Positions 23,894-31,536 of a stretch of DNA of 41,451 bases are shown one piece after another (within the stretch, counting starts at the first letter, position 1; each line of letters begins with the position of its first letter). Position numbers and translations under genes: made by a program. This DNA comes from an uncultured Candidatus Poseidoniales archaeon. GTDB lineage: Archaea > Thermoplasmatota > Poseidoniia > Poseidoniales > Poseidoniaceae. The DNA is taken from positions 1 through 41,451 of the forward strand of contig CACEWA010000009.1 in the NCBI GenBank assembly GCA_902563095.1, written 5' to 3'. Under the pieces are notes generated by a model that did no database searches, was not told where the DNA came from, and was given only the letters and a program-made list of their open reading frames with translations.

Positions 23894-25141
23894 ATGGGAA
23901 GCATGGCACGCAAGCTTCCCGCACAACCTGAAGTAAACATTGGTTTAGTTGGTCATGTAGACCACGGAAAAACAACTCTGACTCAAGCGCTTTCAGGTGT
24001 TTGGACAGACACGCATTCTGAAGAAAGAAAGCGTGGCATCTCGATTAAACTAGGATATGCAGATACTGCATTTTACAAAACTGGTGACGGGGAATACTAT
24101 GCAACAGGCAAGAGGCCTGGCGGTGGAAATGACGATGCTACAGAGTTGGAAAGAGTCGTTTCATTCGTTGATGCCCCAGGTCACGAGACTCTGATGGCAA
24201 TCATGATTACAGGAGCCAGCATTATGGATGGAGCGATGCTGATGGTCGCAGCGAATGAAACATGTCCACAACCACAGACAAGAGAACACTTGATGGCTTT
24301 AGAGATTGCAGGTATTGAAAACATAGTAGTAGTCCAAAATAAAATCGATTTGGTTAGCCGTGAAAGGGCTATTGAATCATACAATGAAATCAAAACTTTC
24401 CTAAAGGGAACTATCGCTGAAAAATCACCGATTATTCCGGTATCTGCGCATCATGACGTTAACCTCGACATACTGATACAAGCAATAGAGGATACGATAC
24501 CAACTCCTGACCGCTCAAAGGACAAGAGAGCAATCATGCACGTTGCACGTTCGTTCGACATCAACAAACCAGGAACCCGGCCCGCCAAGTTGCGTGGCGG
24601 TGTTATCGGTGGTAGTATCGTCGAAGGTGAATTCAACATTGATGACGAAATTATTATCGGACCTGGGAAAAAAATAGAGAAGGGAAACAAGGTTCACTAC
24701 GAGCCAATTCGCTCAAAGATCACCAGTATGCAGGGTGGCGGATTAAACCTAGGAAACATGCACGCAGGAGGACTCTGCGGCATGGCAACGCCACTAGACC
24801 CTGCAATCACAACTGCAGATAATTTATCAGGCCAAGTAGTCGCTAGAGTCGGAGATTTACCCGATATTCGTGAATCGGTAAACATAACAGTTAGTTTGAT
24901 GCAAAATATGGTTGCAGGAGAGGGTGAAAAACCATCACCAATTATGCCATTGCGCTCAAATGAGATGTTGATGGTAAATGTGGCAACTGCTACTAGCGTT
25001 GGTGTTGTTTCTAATGTCAAGAAAGGGAAAGCAACACTGACACTTAGACTTCCAATTTGTGCAGATAGTGGACAACGAATTTCACTCTCAAGGCGTGTTG
25101 GTTCACGCTGGAGATTAATCGGTCACGGAACAATCGAGTGA
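23894..25141 (+). CDS. eif2g: Translation initiation factor aIF2 gamma subunit
   Basis: The GTPase subunit of aIF2 delivers initiator Met-tRNA to the small ribosomal subunit. G-domain motifs are GLVGHVDHGKTTL (G1), the switch region with RKRGISIKLGYAD, VDAPGHE (G3), QNKIDLV (G4) and PVSAHH (G5). Beta-barrel domains 2 and 3 follow, with ARSFDINKPGT and RGGVIGGSIVEGEF. Most archaeal homologues have a four-cysteine zinc knuckle between switch 1 and G3; this stretch (TGDGEYYATGKRPGGGND) has no cysteine. ATG 23894 and ATG 23903 are both possible starts. The stop overlaps the start of the PIN gene. Confidence 0.95.
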   Translation: MGSMARKLPAQPEVNIGLVGHVDHGKTTLTQALSGVWTDTHSEERKRGISIKLGYADTAFYKTGDGEYYATGKRPGGGNDDATELERVVSFVDAPGHETLMAIMITGASIMDGAMLMVAANETCPQPQTREHLMALEIAGIENIVVVQNKIDLVSRERAIESYNEIKTFLKGTIAEKSPIIPVSAHHDVNLDILIQAIEDTIPTPDRSKDKRAIMHVARSFDINKPGTRPAKLRGGVIGGSIVEGEFNIDDEIIIGPGKKIEKGNKVHYEPIRSKITSMQGGGLNLGNMHAGGLCGMATPLDPAITTADNLSGQVVARVGDLPDIRESVNITVSLMQNMVAGEGEKPSPIMPLRSNEMLMVNVATATSVGVVSNVKKGKATLTLRLPICADSGQRISLSRRVGSRWRLIGHGTIE

Positions 25142-25509
25142 TTCCTATGCCCCGAATATTGGTTGATGCCTGCGGCTGGGTCGCAGTCATTGAAGCTGGA
25201 ATAAATATTGACCTAGCATTGTTGGAATGTTGTGGTTACAAAGAACTTGCAATCGTTTCGAGTGTAATCACTGAACTAGAATCCCTAAATGATTCTAAAT
25301 TGATGATATCTATGTTAGAATCAAAAGCCGAATTGCATGATGCCCCAGAAGGTTCTGGGAAACATACTGATGACCAATTATTCGCACTCGCTAAAGAAAA
25401 TAACTGGCCGATTTTAACAGTAGATACCGAACTAAAAAGGAGATTATCTCAATCTAATATTTCTTGGGTTGAGGTAAGTGGAAGGTCACACCTGAGACTC
25501 GTTGAATGA
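25138..25509 (+). CDS. PIN-domain nuclease, Fcf1-like (probable rRNA processing)
   Basis: A 123-residue PIN nuclease with the expected acidic residues: Asp in RILVDACGW, Glu in VITELESL, Asp in KHTDDQLFALAKEN and Asp in ILTVDTELKRRL. Archaeal members next to aIF2-gamma are usually annotated as Fcf1/Nob1-like rRNA-processing proteins, and the conserved gene order supports that over a VapC toxin. No antitoxin gene is adjacent. GTG 25138 overlaps the aIF2-gamma stop; ATG 25147 is an alternative start that removes three residues. Confidence 0.8.
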   Translation: MIPMPRILVDACGWVAVIEAGINIDLALLECCGYKELAIVSSVITELESLNDSKLMISMLESKAELHDAPEGSGKHTDDQLFALAKENNWPILTVDTELKRRLSQSNISWVEVSGRSHLRLVE

Positions 25510-25556
25510 ATTATGCCGGTGATTAATTCATATAGTCTAAGAAATGCAGGAAGTTC

Positions 25557-25964
25557 ATGGCTGCAGGCATTGGTAATGATGTACAACTGCCCACTGATGA
25601 AGCCATTAATGATTCAAAAGAAATGGTCGATTTACTTGTTTCATTAGGTGCAGATTTGAATACTGCGAAAACTATGATGTGCCTCTATGTACACGGTCCG
25701 TCAAAATCTAGAGATTTACAATCAAGATGCGATTTGAGACAACCAGATGTTTCAATTTCAATTAACAAGTTGAAAAAATTAGAAATCGTTCGTGTTGTTA
25801 CTTCTGCAAGTAGAGGGAGAGGAAGGCCTTCTCAAATCTATGAGTTAGCAGTACCGCTCAATCAAGCATTAATCCCGTTTAGAAATCAAGCAAAGGAAAG
25901 GCTAACAATTCTTCAAAACCAATTATCTCGTCTTTCAAAACTTGCTGATTCGACCAACGATTAG
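25557..25964 (+). CDS. Winged-helix (MarR/TrmB-like) DNA-binding protein
   Basis: The 135-residue protein has a winged helix: LNTAKTMMCLYVHGPSKS, then LQSRCDLRQPDVSISINKL as recognition helix and VVTSASRGRGRPSQIYEL as the wing. A C-terminal helix (LIPFRNQAKERLTILQNQL) may mediate dimerisation. A TATA-like ATTCATATAG (about 25525-25534) stands some 27 bases before the ATG, suggesting its own promoter and a leaderless transcript. It converges with the SPFH gene, overlapping it by four bases. Target genes are unknown. Confidence 0.75.
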   Translation: MAAGIGNDVQLPTDEAINDSKEMVDLLVSLGADLNTAKTMMCLYVHGPSKSRDLQSRCDLRQPDVSISINKLKKLEIVRVVTSASRGRGRPSQIYELAVPLNQALIPFRNQAKERLTILQNQLSRLSKLADSTND

Positions 25965-26812
25965 GGAAGGGTGAACAATTCGTCATCACCATGGCCGTCT
26001 AATAGCCTCAATTTTACTCCAGCATCAATCCATGCATGCGCATAATTGATTGCACCAAAAGCACGGACATAGTCTCCAGTATCCATGAAATGCTTAGCGT
26101 CACTTGCATAATCATCAGCCATTCGTAACAATATTGCTAGTTGTTGTGATTCAGGGCTTCCTTCTTTAGGAATAGGAGTTGCTTTCTCTCTGGCCATTTT
26201 GGTGAGATTAAGATAATGAGTCAATCTCTCTTGAGTAACTTCACTTTCAAATTCAGATCCATTATCGGCATCACTTATGTGAAAAGCGACAATTTTGATT
26301 CCTACATTACCAAGTTCCTTTCCAATTTTTTTGTTGATCAACTCATCAAGATGCTCCGACTCAGAATTGACTTGTTCAAATGTTATTGATGCAAAAATCA
26401 TACGTAGTTGACCAAGAATGATTTCAGAAACCAACGACTCTATTTGGTATGGGGCCAAATGCAATAGGTGCTCAGCAGCATTTTGCATTATTTCCGGTTC
26501 AGTACTAATTGCTACAGTAAAATTAGATTTAACATTCATTCTGATTTCATCAACTGAAACAGCATTATCCAATGGTATTTCAATCGACATTGGTATAAGG
26601 CTCAATTTCTTATAGTCCTGAATTAAAGGCCAAACTAAAGTTGCACCACCATGTATACATTTACTAGATCTACCTCCCTCGACTCTTCCATAAACAACGA
26701 GAATTTCATCAGGAGCGCACTGCTTGTATCTTGTCACAAGCAAAATAAATCCGTGAGCAAATATCAATAATCCGCCAAAAAATAGCATTGTTAGCAAAAA
26801 TCCAATATCCAT
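25961..26812 (-). CDS. SPFH/flotillin-like membrane protein fused to DUF357 domain
   Basis: Residues 3-27 form one membrane helix. Residues about 30-180 read as an SPFH (band 7/flotillin) domain: RYKQCAPDEILVVYGRVEGG, then GGATLVWPLIQDYKKLSLIPM and VKSNFTVAISTEPE. Flotillin's long coiled coil is missing. Instead, residues about 222-272 (LAILLRMADDYASDAKHFM, GDYVRAFGAINYAHAWIDAG) match the archaeal DUF357 helical domain as I know it. Such a fusion is not familiar to me. The ATG directly follows the stop of the propeller gene and has GAGGTGAT upstream, so it is the last gene of a three-gene operon. It probably forms membrane assemblies facing the cytoplasm. Confidence 0.72.
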   Translation of the reverse strand: MDIGFLLTMLFFGGLLIFAHGFILLVTRYKQCAPDEILVVYGRVEGGRSSKCIHGGATLVWPLIQDYKKLSLIPMSIEIPLDNAVSVDEIRMNVKSNFTVAISTEPEIMQNAAEHLLHLAPYQIESLVSEIILGQLRMIFASITFEQVNSESEHLDELINKKIGKELGNVGIKIVAFHISDADNGSEFESEVTQERLTHYLNLTKMAREKATPIPKEGSPESQQLAILLRMADDYASDAKHFMDTGDYVRAFGAINYAHAWIDAGVKLRLLDGHGDDELFTLP

Positions 26813-27841
26813 TTAATCACCTCTTTGCCTAGCAAGCAATCGATTCACATCAGAAGTTCTTCCGAGAGATTCATACAAATCGATAGCAAGGGAAATTCTA
26901 CCCTCATCTTCAGCATCGCATGCTCTTTTGAAGATCCTACGTCTTTCTTCCCAATCGCTTGCAACCTTCGCTTCTGCAACCATTTTCTGCATCTCTACTC
27001 TTCTTAATTGAGACAACTCTGGAGATTGCCAAAGCCTGACCAAGCCATCTCGCTTCACAGTAGCCATTGTATCGGCTGCCAATCCAATTAGGAAATCGCC
27101 AAGTTCAGCATTTGTGGATTCAATTGCGACATTCTCAGTCATACAATGAATCCCACCCTCGATAGACAGTACCCACCACCCATCACCTGCTCTGTGTGCA
27201 GATAATGGCTCAAGAGAACGTGTGTCTATTGTTTCCAAACTATCCCAGCCATAGGGGTGAGGGGTACCCTCCCATAGCATGCCATCAGCTGATTGAAGCA
27301 AAATTTTGCCCCCGGACATCCGACTTACCCATGACCAAACTCTGTCTTCTAGCAAGCGTTGTGAATCGTCATTTGCAAGCCTTGCGCATCGCAATTTCCC
27401 ATCCTCATCCTGCCACATCAAGTGTTCTCGGTCAAACCATCCTATCAATCTACGAACTCCACCAACATCGAGACGCTTCAAACCGCGACCTTCTTGGTTG
27501 AAAACATGTAGTTGTCCCTTTCTACAAGATAGAACCCAACCGCCTCCTGGTCTAGCAAGAATATCACTAAAACCACCAGTTGTAGAACGGCCTTCTCCAA
27601 TTTGCGTTCCATCGCTAACTCGCAATAAATGGAAGCCGTGGCCGCACAACGCACCGATTTTGCCAGCATCATGAGCTGCTGAATGTACGCGGAATGGCAA
27701 AGATCGTTTCCATCTTTGATTAGTCTCTTCATCTAGAAGAATTAATTCAAGTCCACACGATACCAGCAGTTCATTGCCGACATTGCATGCTGTGGATATC
27801 AAATCAGGCGCTTGCCAAGACCTCGAAACTGACCAACTCAT
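26813..27841 (-). CDS. Beta-propeller (WD40/PQQ-like) protein with helical tail
   Basis: A 342-residue protein made of repeated beta-strand blades with aromatic ends, for example NELLVSCGLELILLDEETN, ARPGGGWVLSCRKGQLHVF, DREHLMWQDEDGKLRCARL and AADTMATVKRDGLVRLWQS. The last 75 residues are helical and charged (VASDWEERRRIFKRACDAED, GRISLAIDLYESLGR), like a TPR- or Vps-type tail. Propellers usually act as protein-interaction platforms. The ATG at 27841 overlaps the stop of the AAA gene (ATGA), so the two are coupled. The frame extends eight codons further upstream, but that is unlikely to be used. No specific family is recognised. Confidence 0.68.
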   Translation of the reverse strand: MSWSVSRSWQAPDLISTACNVGNELLVSCGLELILLDEETNQRWKRSLPFRVHSAAHDAGKIGALCGHGFHLLRVSDGTQIGEGRSTTGGFSDILARPGGGWVLSCRKGQLHVFNQEGRGLKRLDVGGVRRLIGWFDREHLMWQDEDGKLRCARLANDDSQRLLEDRVWSWVSRMSGGKILLQSADGMLWEGTPHPYGWDSLETIDTRSLEPLSAHRAGDGWWVLSIEGGIHCMTENVAIESTNAELGDFLIGLAADTMATVKRDGLVRLWQSPELSQLRRVEMQKMVAEAKVASDWEERRRIFKRACDAEDEGRISLAIDLYESLGRTSDVNRLLARQRGD

Positions 27842-29409
27842 ACTATCGCCTCCATCATTCCCCATGCAATTAATTGTGCTCTTGCATCATTAGTTAGTTT
27901 GAACATTCTTGTTCTTCCTTTTTGTTGAACCGATAAGATTCCCGCTCTATAGAGCCGGTTACACATCTGCGACATCCTCGGCCGCCTTACGTTCAACTTG
28001 TCCTGCAATCTATTATCCGATGGTGAGAATTCTCTGTTCGAACCTACTTCAACTAACACAGCTTCATTTTTTGATAGGTTTCTCAGAGTGTGTATATCCA
28101 GAGCATTACTTTCTTTCTGGCCTATAGTGGGTCTTCTCATCGCAGACAATAATTCAGCCAGCCCCAAACCTTCTGGGACATTTAGTGCATCAAGCAGTTG
28201 CCCAAATAAGCCCTCCACGTCGCTTGATGGCTGAGCAGTAGACTCCACAAAAGTACCACTTTCATTGTTATCTTGGAAATCCTCCAATGGGAATTCTTCT
28301 AAATCTTCATCCATAATTTGATGATTTTCTTGGACTAACATCCCGCCGGGTTCATCTGATAACCAGAGTTTATTGGCATCAACGCCGATAGGCTCTCTAG
28401 ATTGCTTCTTTGTAGAACTCTTGTCAAAAGGAGGTGCTTCCTGCTTGTTTACACGGTTTCTAGCAGCTAATGCTCTGAAGGGCCCCCTGGGCATAGAAAA
28501 TGATGATGGAGAGGATTCTGCAACCATAACTTCGGGTTCTTTAGCCAATTCATCCAAATCTAAATCAAATGCAGGACCTGAATCTTGTTCTATTTCTTCT
28601 ACAGAAATGTAATCTTCTTCCACTGGGTTTGCGATAATCTCCGGAGTGGGGTCGTCATACTTGATTTCCCTAGGGTTGGCTCTTTCTTCGTCGACAAGGT
28701 CACGCATCAAGCGCATTACCTTAGACGGAGTCCCCGATGTTTTCTCAAAAATAGACTCTAGAGCAGCCTCTGGCATTTCCCATGAGACTTTGGAGGCACT
28801 AGCGATTCTGGATTGACATAACTCTTTGACCTGCTCCTGGTCTAATGGCTGGATTACGTCTGCATGATCAAAACGATTGACTAGAGCGTTTGGCCATTGT
28901 GCTCTCTGTTCTGTTGACAGGACTACCACCACTAATGCATTCAGCCTTTCAAGGGGCGCTGTTAATGTCGAAAGGACTTCTGAAAGATGCTTTCCATCCA
29001 CATTGGAAAAGTCCAGAGAAATTAAAGGCAGGGGTCCTTCGAAATTCTCGGTTTCGCTAACTAACCTAGATACCATTTCTTGAGTACTAGATGGTACATC
29101 AAAACCGATTAATGATGCGAATATCTCATGAAGAATTTTGTGAGCATGTTCGGAAGTAGGAAACATATCCAAATGAACGCTTTTGCTAGTTTCCTCTGAT
29201 ACACATCTCATCAGTGATGAGCGCCCAGAACCGCTCTCTCCGATCAGTAGTACCATTCTTGCCGTTCTAGCTTTGAGGAATCGAGTCCATCTAGCGCTAA
29301 TCTCATCACGCCCAATCAACATACTAGATTGACCTCTTTCCAAAGGTCTTGCTTTGAACGGATTCTCTCTTAGCGCAGGGATGCCTAAAATGGGGACATC
29401 TTCACTCAT
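27838..29409 (-). CDS. AAA-type ATPase with degenerate Walker A and C-terminal winged helix
   Basis: Residues about 28-245 are an AAA_16/ORC-like ATPase: MLIGRDEISARW, Walker A GESGSGRS (57-64) with Arg63 in place of the invariant Lys, and a Walker B-like LPLISLDFSNVD. A lid-type stretch (MPEAALESIFEKTSGTPSK) follows. Residues about 260-430 are acidic and disordered. The C-terminal 90 residues are a winged helix (LRNLSKNEAVLVEVGSN, then VRRPRMSQMCNRLYRAGIL). It resembles signal-sensing or origin-binding ATPases but not a named one. Its own promoter (GTATATG at 29431-29437) sits 25 bases before the ATG. It heads an operon with the propeller and SPFH-DUF357 genes. Confidence 0.75.
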   Translation of the reverse strand: MSEDVPILGIPALRENPFKARPLERGQSSMLIGRDEISARWTRFLKARTARMVLLIGESGSGRSSLMRCVSEETSKSVHLDMFPTSEHAHKILHEIFASLIGFDVPSSTQEMVSRLVSETENFEGPLPLISLDFSNVDGKHLSEVLSTLTAPLERLNALVVVVLSTEQRAQWPNALVNRFDHADVIQPLDQEQVKELCQSRIASASKVSWEMPEAALESIFEKTSGTPSKVMRLMRDLVDEERANPREIKYDDPTPEIIANPVEEDYISVEEIEQDSGPAFDLDLDELAKEPEVMVAESSPSSFSMPRGPFRALAARNRVNKQEAPPFDKSSTKKQSREPIGVDANKLWLSDEPGGMLVQENHQIMDEDLEEFPLEDFQDNNESGTFVESTAQPSSDVEGLFGQLLDALNVPEGLGLAELLSAMRRPTIGQKESNALDIHTLRNLSKNEAVLVEVGSNREFSPSDNRLQDKLNVRRPRMSQMCNRLYRAGILSVQQKGRTRMFKLTNDARAQLIAWGMMEAIV

Positions 29410-29430
29410 GATAGCACTGGTATTTTCCGA

Positions 29431-29437
29431 GTATATG
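29431..29437 (-). promoter_or_regulatory. TATA-like element for the AAA-propeller-SPFH operon
   Basis: CATATAC on the minus strand is centred 25 bases before the ATG at 29409, consistent with a leaderless transcript. Confidence 0.45.
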
Positions 29438-29517
29438 ATGTTTCACTCTGTTGTGCACCATTACAGGCCCGTTAGTACGCGTTAAATGAAACACGAAAAT
29501 CTCTAAATCTCCTAAAA

Positions 29518-29562
29518 TAACGCAAGGTTAACGCATAGTTAACGCGTTAGTGGAAGCGTTAA
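29518..29562. promoter_or_regulatory. Phased TTAACGC motif array upstream of HMG-CoA reductase
   Basis: TAACGC occurs at 29518, 29529 and 29540, exactly 11 bases apart. The opposite orientation GCGTTA occurs at 29544 and 29556 (12 apart), and a further outlying GCGTTAA occurs at 29479. The block GTTAACGC is repeated exactly at 29527 and 29538. It lies in the 192-base gap between the divergent AAA operon and the HMG-CoA reductase gene, nearer the latter. One-turn phasing suggests cooperative binding of a regulator on one face of the DNA. Confidence 0.65.
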
Positions 29563-29601
29563 TCGTCGGTTTCTTCATCAAGTAGACCCTATTGGCATTG
29601 A

Positions 29602-30915
29602 ATGGAGACAAGCCATATGCCAGTAGACGATAGCAGGCTTTCTGGCTTCTACAAACTTTCAGTTGCAGAGAGACGCGACAAGGTCGCAGAGTTGTCAGGA
29701 CTAACTGCTGATGATGTGGCCGCATTAGCTGAAAATGGAGAGTTGAGTGAAGTTGCAGCAGATCGTATGATTGAGAACGTCATTGGAACAATGTCTCTAC
29801 CTGTAGGGGTTGCAACAAACTTCGTTATCGATGGTAAATCATACCTAATCCCCTTCTGCGTTGAAGAATCAAGTATTGTCGCTGCTGCTAGCAATATGGC
29901 CAAAAGATGCCTATCCAAAGGCGGGTTTCGGACCAATAATGACGACCCTGTGATGATTGCTCAAATCCAAGTTATGGATTTGCCTGACGTGGATGAAGCA
30001 GGAGAATCAATTCTAACTGCAAAATATGAGTTAATGGCGATGTGTAATTCTCTGCCATCTACAATGATAAAACTTGGAGGAGGATGTAAGGACATAATTG
30101 TTCGAAGTCTTGATTCAATGTCTGGAAGAATCTTAGTTGTACATTTACTAGTCGATACAAGAGATGCAATGGGCGCTAATGCAGTGAATACAATGGCGGA
30201 ACTGGTTAGTGGAAAAATTGAGGATATTACCGGCGGAAGAGTCCATTTGAGAATCCTATCAAACCTGGCAACTCAGCGACTCGCAAAGGTCGAGGCAACT
30301 TTTACGCCAGAAGAACTCTCTGATGACGGTTCAAGAGAAAGCGGTAGCAAGATAATCACTGGAATTCTTGAAGCACATCACTTTGCAATGGCAGACCCAT
30401 ACCGAGCAACTACTCACAATAAGGGAATAATGAATGCAATAAGTGCAATCGCATTAGCTTGTGGTCAAGATTGGAGAGCGATTGAGGCTGGCTGTCATGC
30501 ATGGGCTGCAGTCAATACAGGAACTTACACTTCTATGACTCGCTGGGATAGAGATGATGAAGGAAATCTAGTTGGAAGTATCGAGACTCCAATGGCTGTT
30601 GGCATAGTAGGAGGGGCATCTAAGGTGCACCCTGCAGCCAGAGCGAACCTATCCATACTCGGAGTTGAATCCGCACAAGAATTAGCGGGAATAATGGCTG
30701 CAGCAGGAATTGCCCAGAATCTTGGAGCAATGCGAGCATTGGCCACAAGCGGAATCCAAGCAGGTCATATGAAATTGCATGCAAGGAACATGGCTGTTAG
30801 CGCTGGAGCGGTGGGAGAAGAGGTAGAGAAGGTAGCAAGCATTGTTAATTCTCAAAGTGGACCAGTTACCCAACAATTGGTAAAAGATACTTTAGAAAGT
30901 ATTCGCAATAGATAA
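29602..30915 (+). CDS. mvaA: HMG-CoA reductase, class II (bacterial type)
   Basis: The enzyme reduces HMG-CoA to mevalonate, the committed step towards archaeal isoprenoid lipids. Class II features are ENVIGTMSLPVGVATNF, the segment PFCVEESSIVAAASNMAK with the catalytic Glu, DAMGANAVNTMAE, the Lys of HNKGIMNAI (residue 274) and the C-terminal GHMKLHARNMA with the catalytic His (389-393 region). Length (437) fits class II enzymes such as that of Archaeoglobus. Most archaea use class I, so a bacterial origin of the lineage's gene is known for some Euryarchaeota and likely here. ATG 29617 (MPVDDSRLSGF) is an alternative start. Upstream lies the TTAACGC array. Confidence 0.93.
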   Translation: METSHMPVDDSRLSGFYKLSVAERRDKVAELSGLTADDVAALAENGELSEVAADRMIENVIGTMSLPVGVATNFVIDGKSYLIPFCVEESSIVAAASNMAKRCLSKGGFRTNNDDPVMIAQIQVMDLPDVDEAGESILTAKYELMAMCNSLPSTMIKLGGGCKDIIVRSLDSMSGRILVVHLLVDTRDAMGANAVNTMAELVSGKIEDITGGRVHLRILSNLATQRLAKVEATFTPEELSDDGSRESGSKIITGILEAHHFAMADPYRATTHNKGIMNAISAIALACGQDWRAIEAGCHAWAAVNTGTYTSMTRWDRDDEGNLVGSIETPMAVGIVGGASKVHPAARANLSILGVESAQELAGIMAAAGIAQNLGAMRALATSGIQAGHMKLHARNMAVSAGAVGEEVEKVASIVNSQSGPVTQQLVKDTLESIRNR

Positions 30916-31524
30916 TCACTCATCTTCTGAGACATCTAAAGTTGTTTGAATACTACCTTCTTCATCTGTTTCATCTCTTAGAGCAAGTTTGCTTTCCATG
31001 CCGTCAAGCATACCGGATGATGTGACCATTTCTCTGAACCAGGCTTTGACTTTCTTTCGGTCAGTATGCGGGCAACCAAACATCTCAGAGAATCTGCGAG
31101 TTGTCGTTAATCTGCGCGTATTTCCATCCCTTCTTCGTCCGATTAGGCCCGCTTGTGCTAATTCCCTAATGTGATCATACGCTCGTTGACCTAGAAGTTC
31201 TACCAATCTAGATTGAGGTACTGGTTGGTGATATGCAATCAATGCGGCTGCTTTGAGTAATTTTGGTGGCAGTTCGGACTTTGTCTCTTTTGGGAGGTGG
31301 TCTGCAATCCCTGGCTTGACTTCCATTGCCCACTTTCCTCCTATCTCAACAACTTGAAGACCGCCTCCCCTTCGTCGTTTTATCGTAGATTGAAGGTTGG
31401 TCATTGATTCAAGAATCTCATCTTCTTCGTAACCTAAATTCTCAGAAAATTCTGCTATGCTGAGTGAACGGCCAGCGCTAAACAGGGTGGCTTCGAGTAA
31501 AGTTTCCAATGGTATTTCTGTCAT
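30916..31524 (-). CDS. scpB: Segregation and condensation protein ScpB
   Basis: ScpB is the dimeric winged-helix (kite) subunit of the SMC-ScpAB condensin that organises the chromosome. Visible family pieces are LEATLFSAGRSLSIAEFSE, the wing KRRRGGGLQVVEIGGKWAM, LLKAAALIAYHQPVPQSRLVE and RRRDGNTRRLTTTRRFSEMFG. The length of 202 residues is normal. It follows scpA after 12 bases and is the last gene of the smc-scpA-scpB operon. Its stop directly abuts the stop of the convergent HMG-CoA reductase gene. Confidence 0.9.
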   Translation of the reverse strand: MTEIPLETLLEATLFSAGRSLSIAEFSENLGYEEDEILESMTNLQSTIKRRRGGGLQVVEIGGKWAMEVKPGIADHLPKETKSELPPKLLKAAALIAYHQPVPQSRLVELLGQRAYDHIRELAQAGLIGRRRDGNTRRLTTTRRFSEMFGCPHTDRKKVKAWFREMVTSSGMLDGMESKLALRDETDEEGSIQTTLDVSEDE

Positions 31525-31536
31525 GTTACTAACCCC

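Noticed and set aside
25138-25509. PIN domain as a VapC toxin
   Set aside because: No antitoxin gene is adjacent, and the S6e/aIF2-gamma neighbourhood is the known setting of Fcf1-like PIN proteins.
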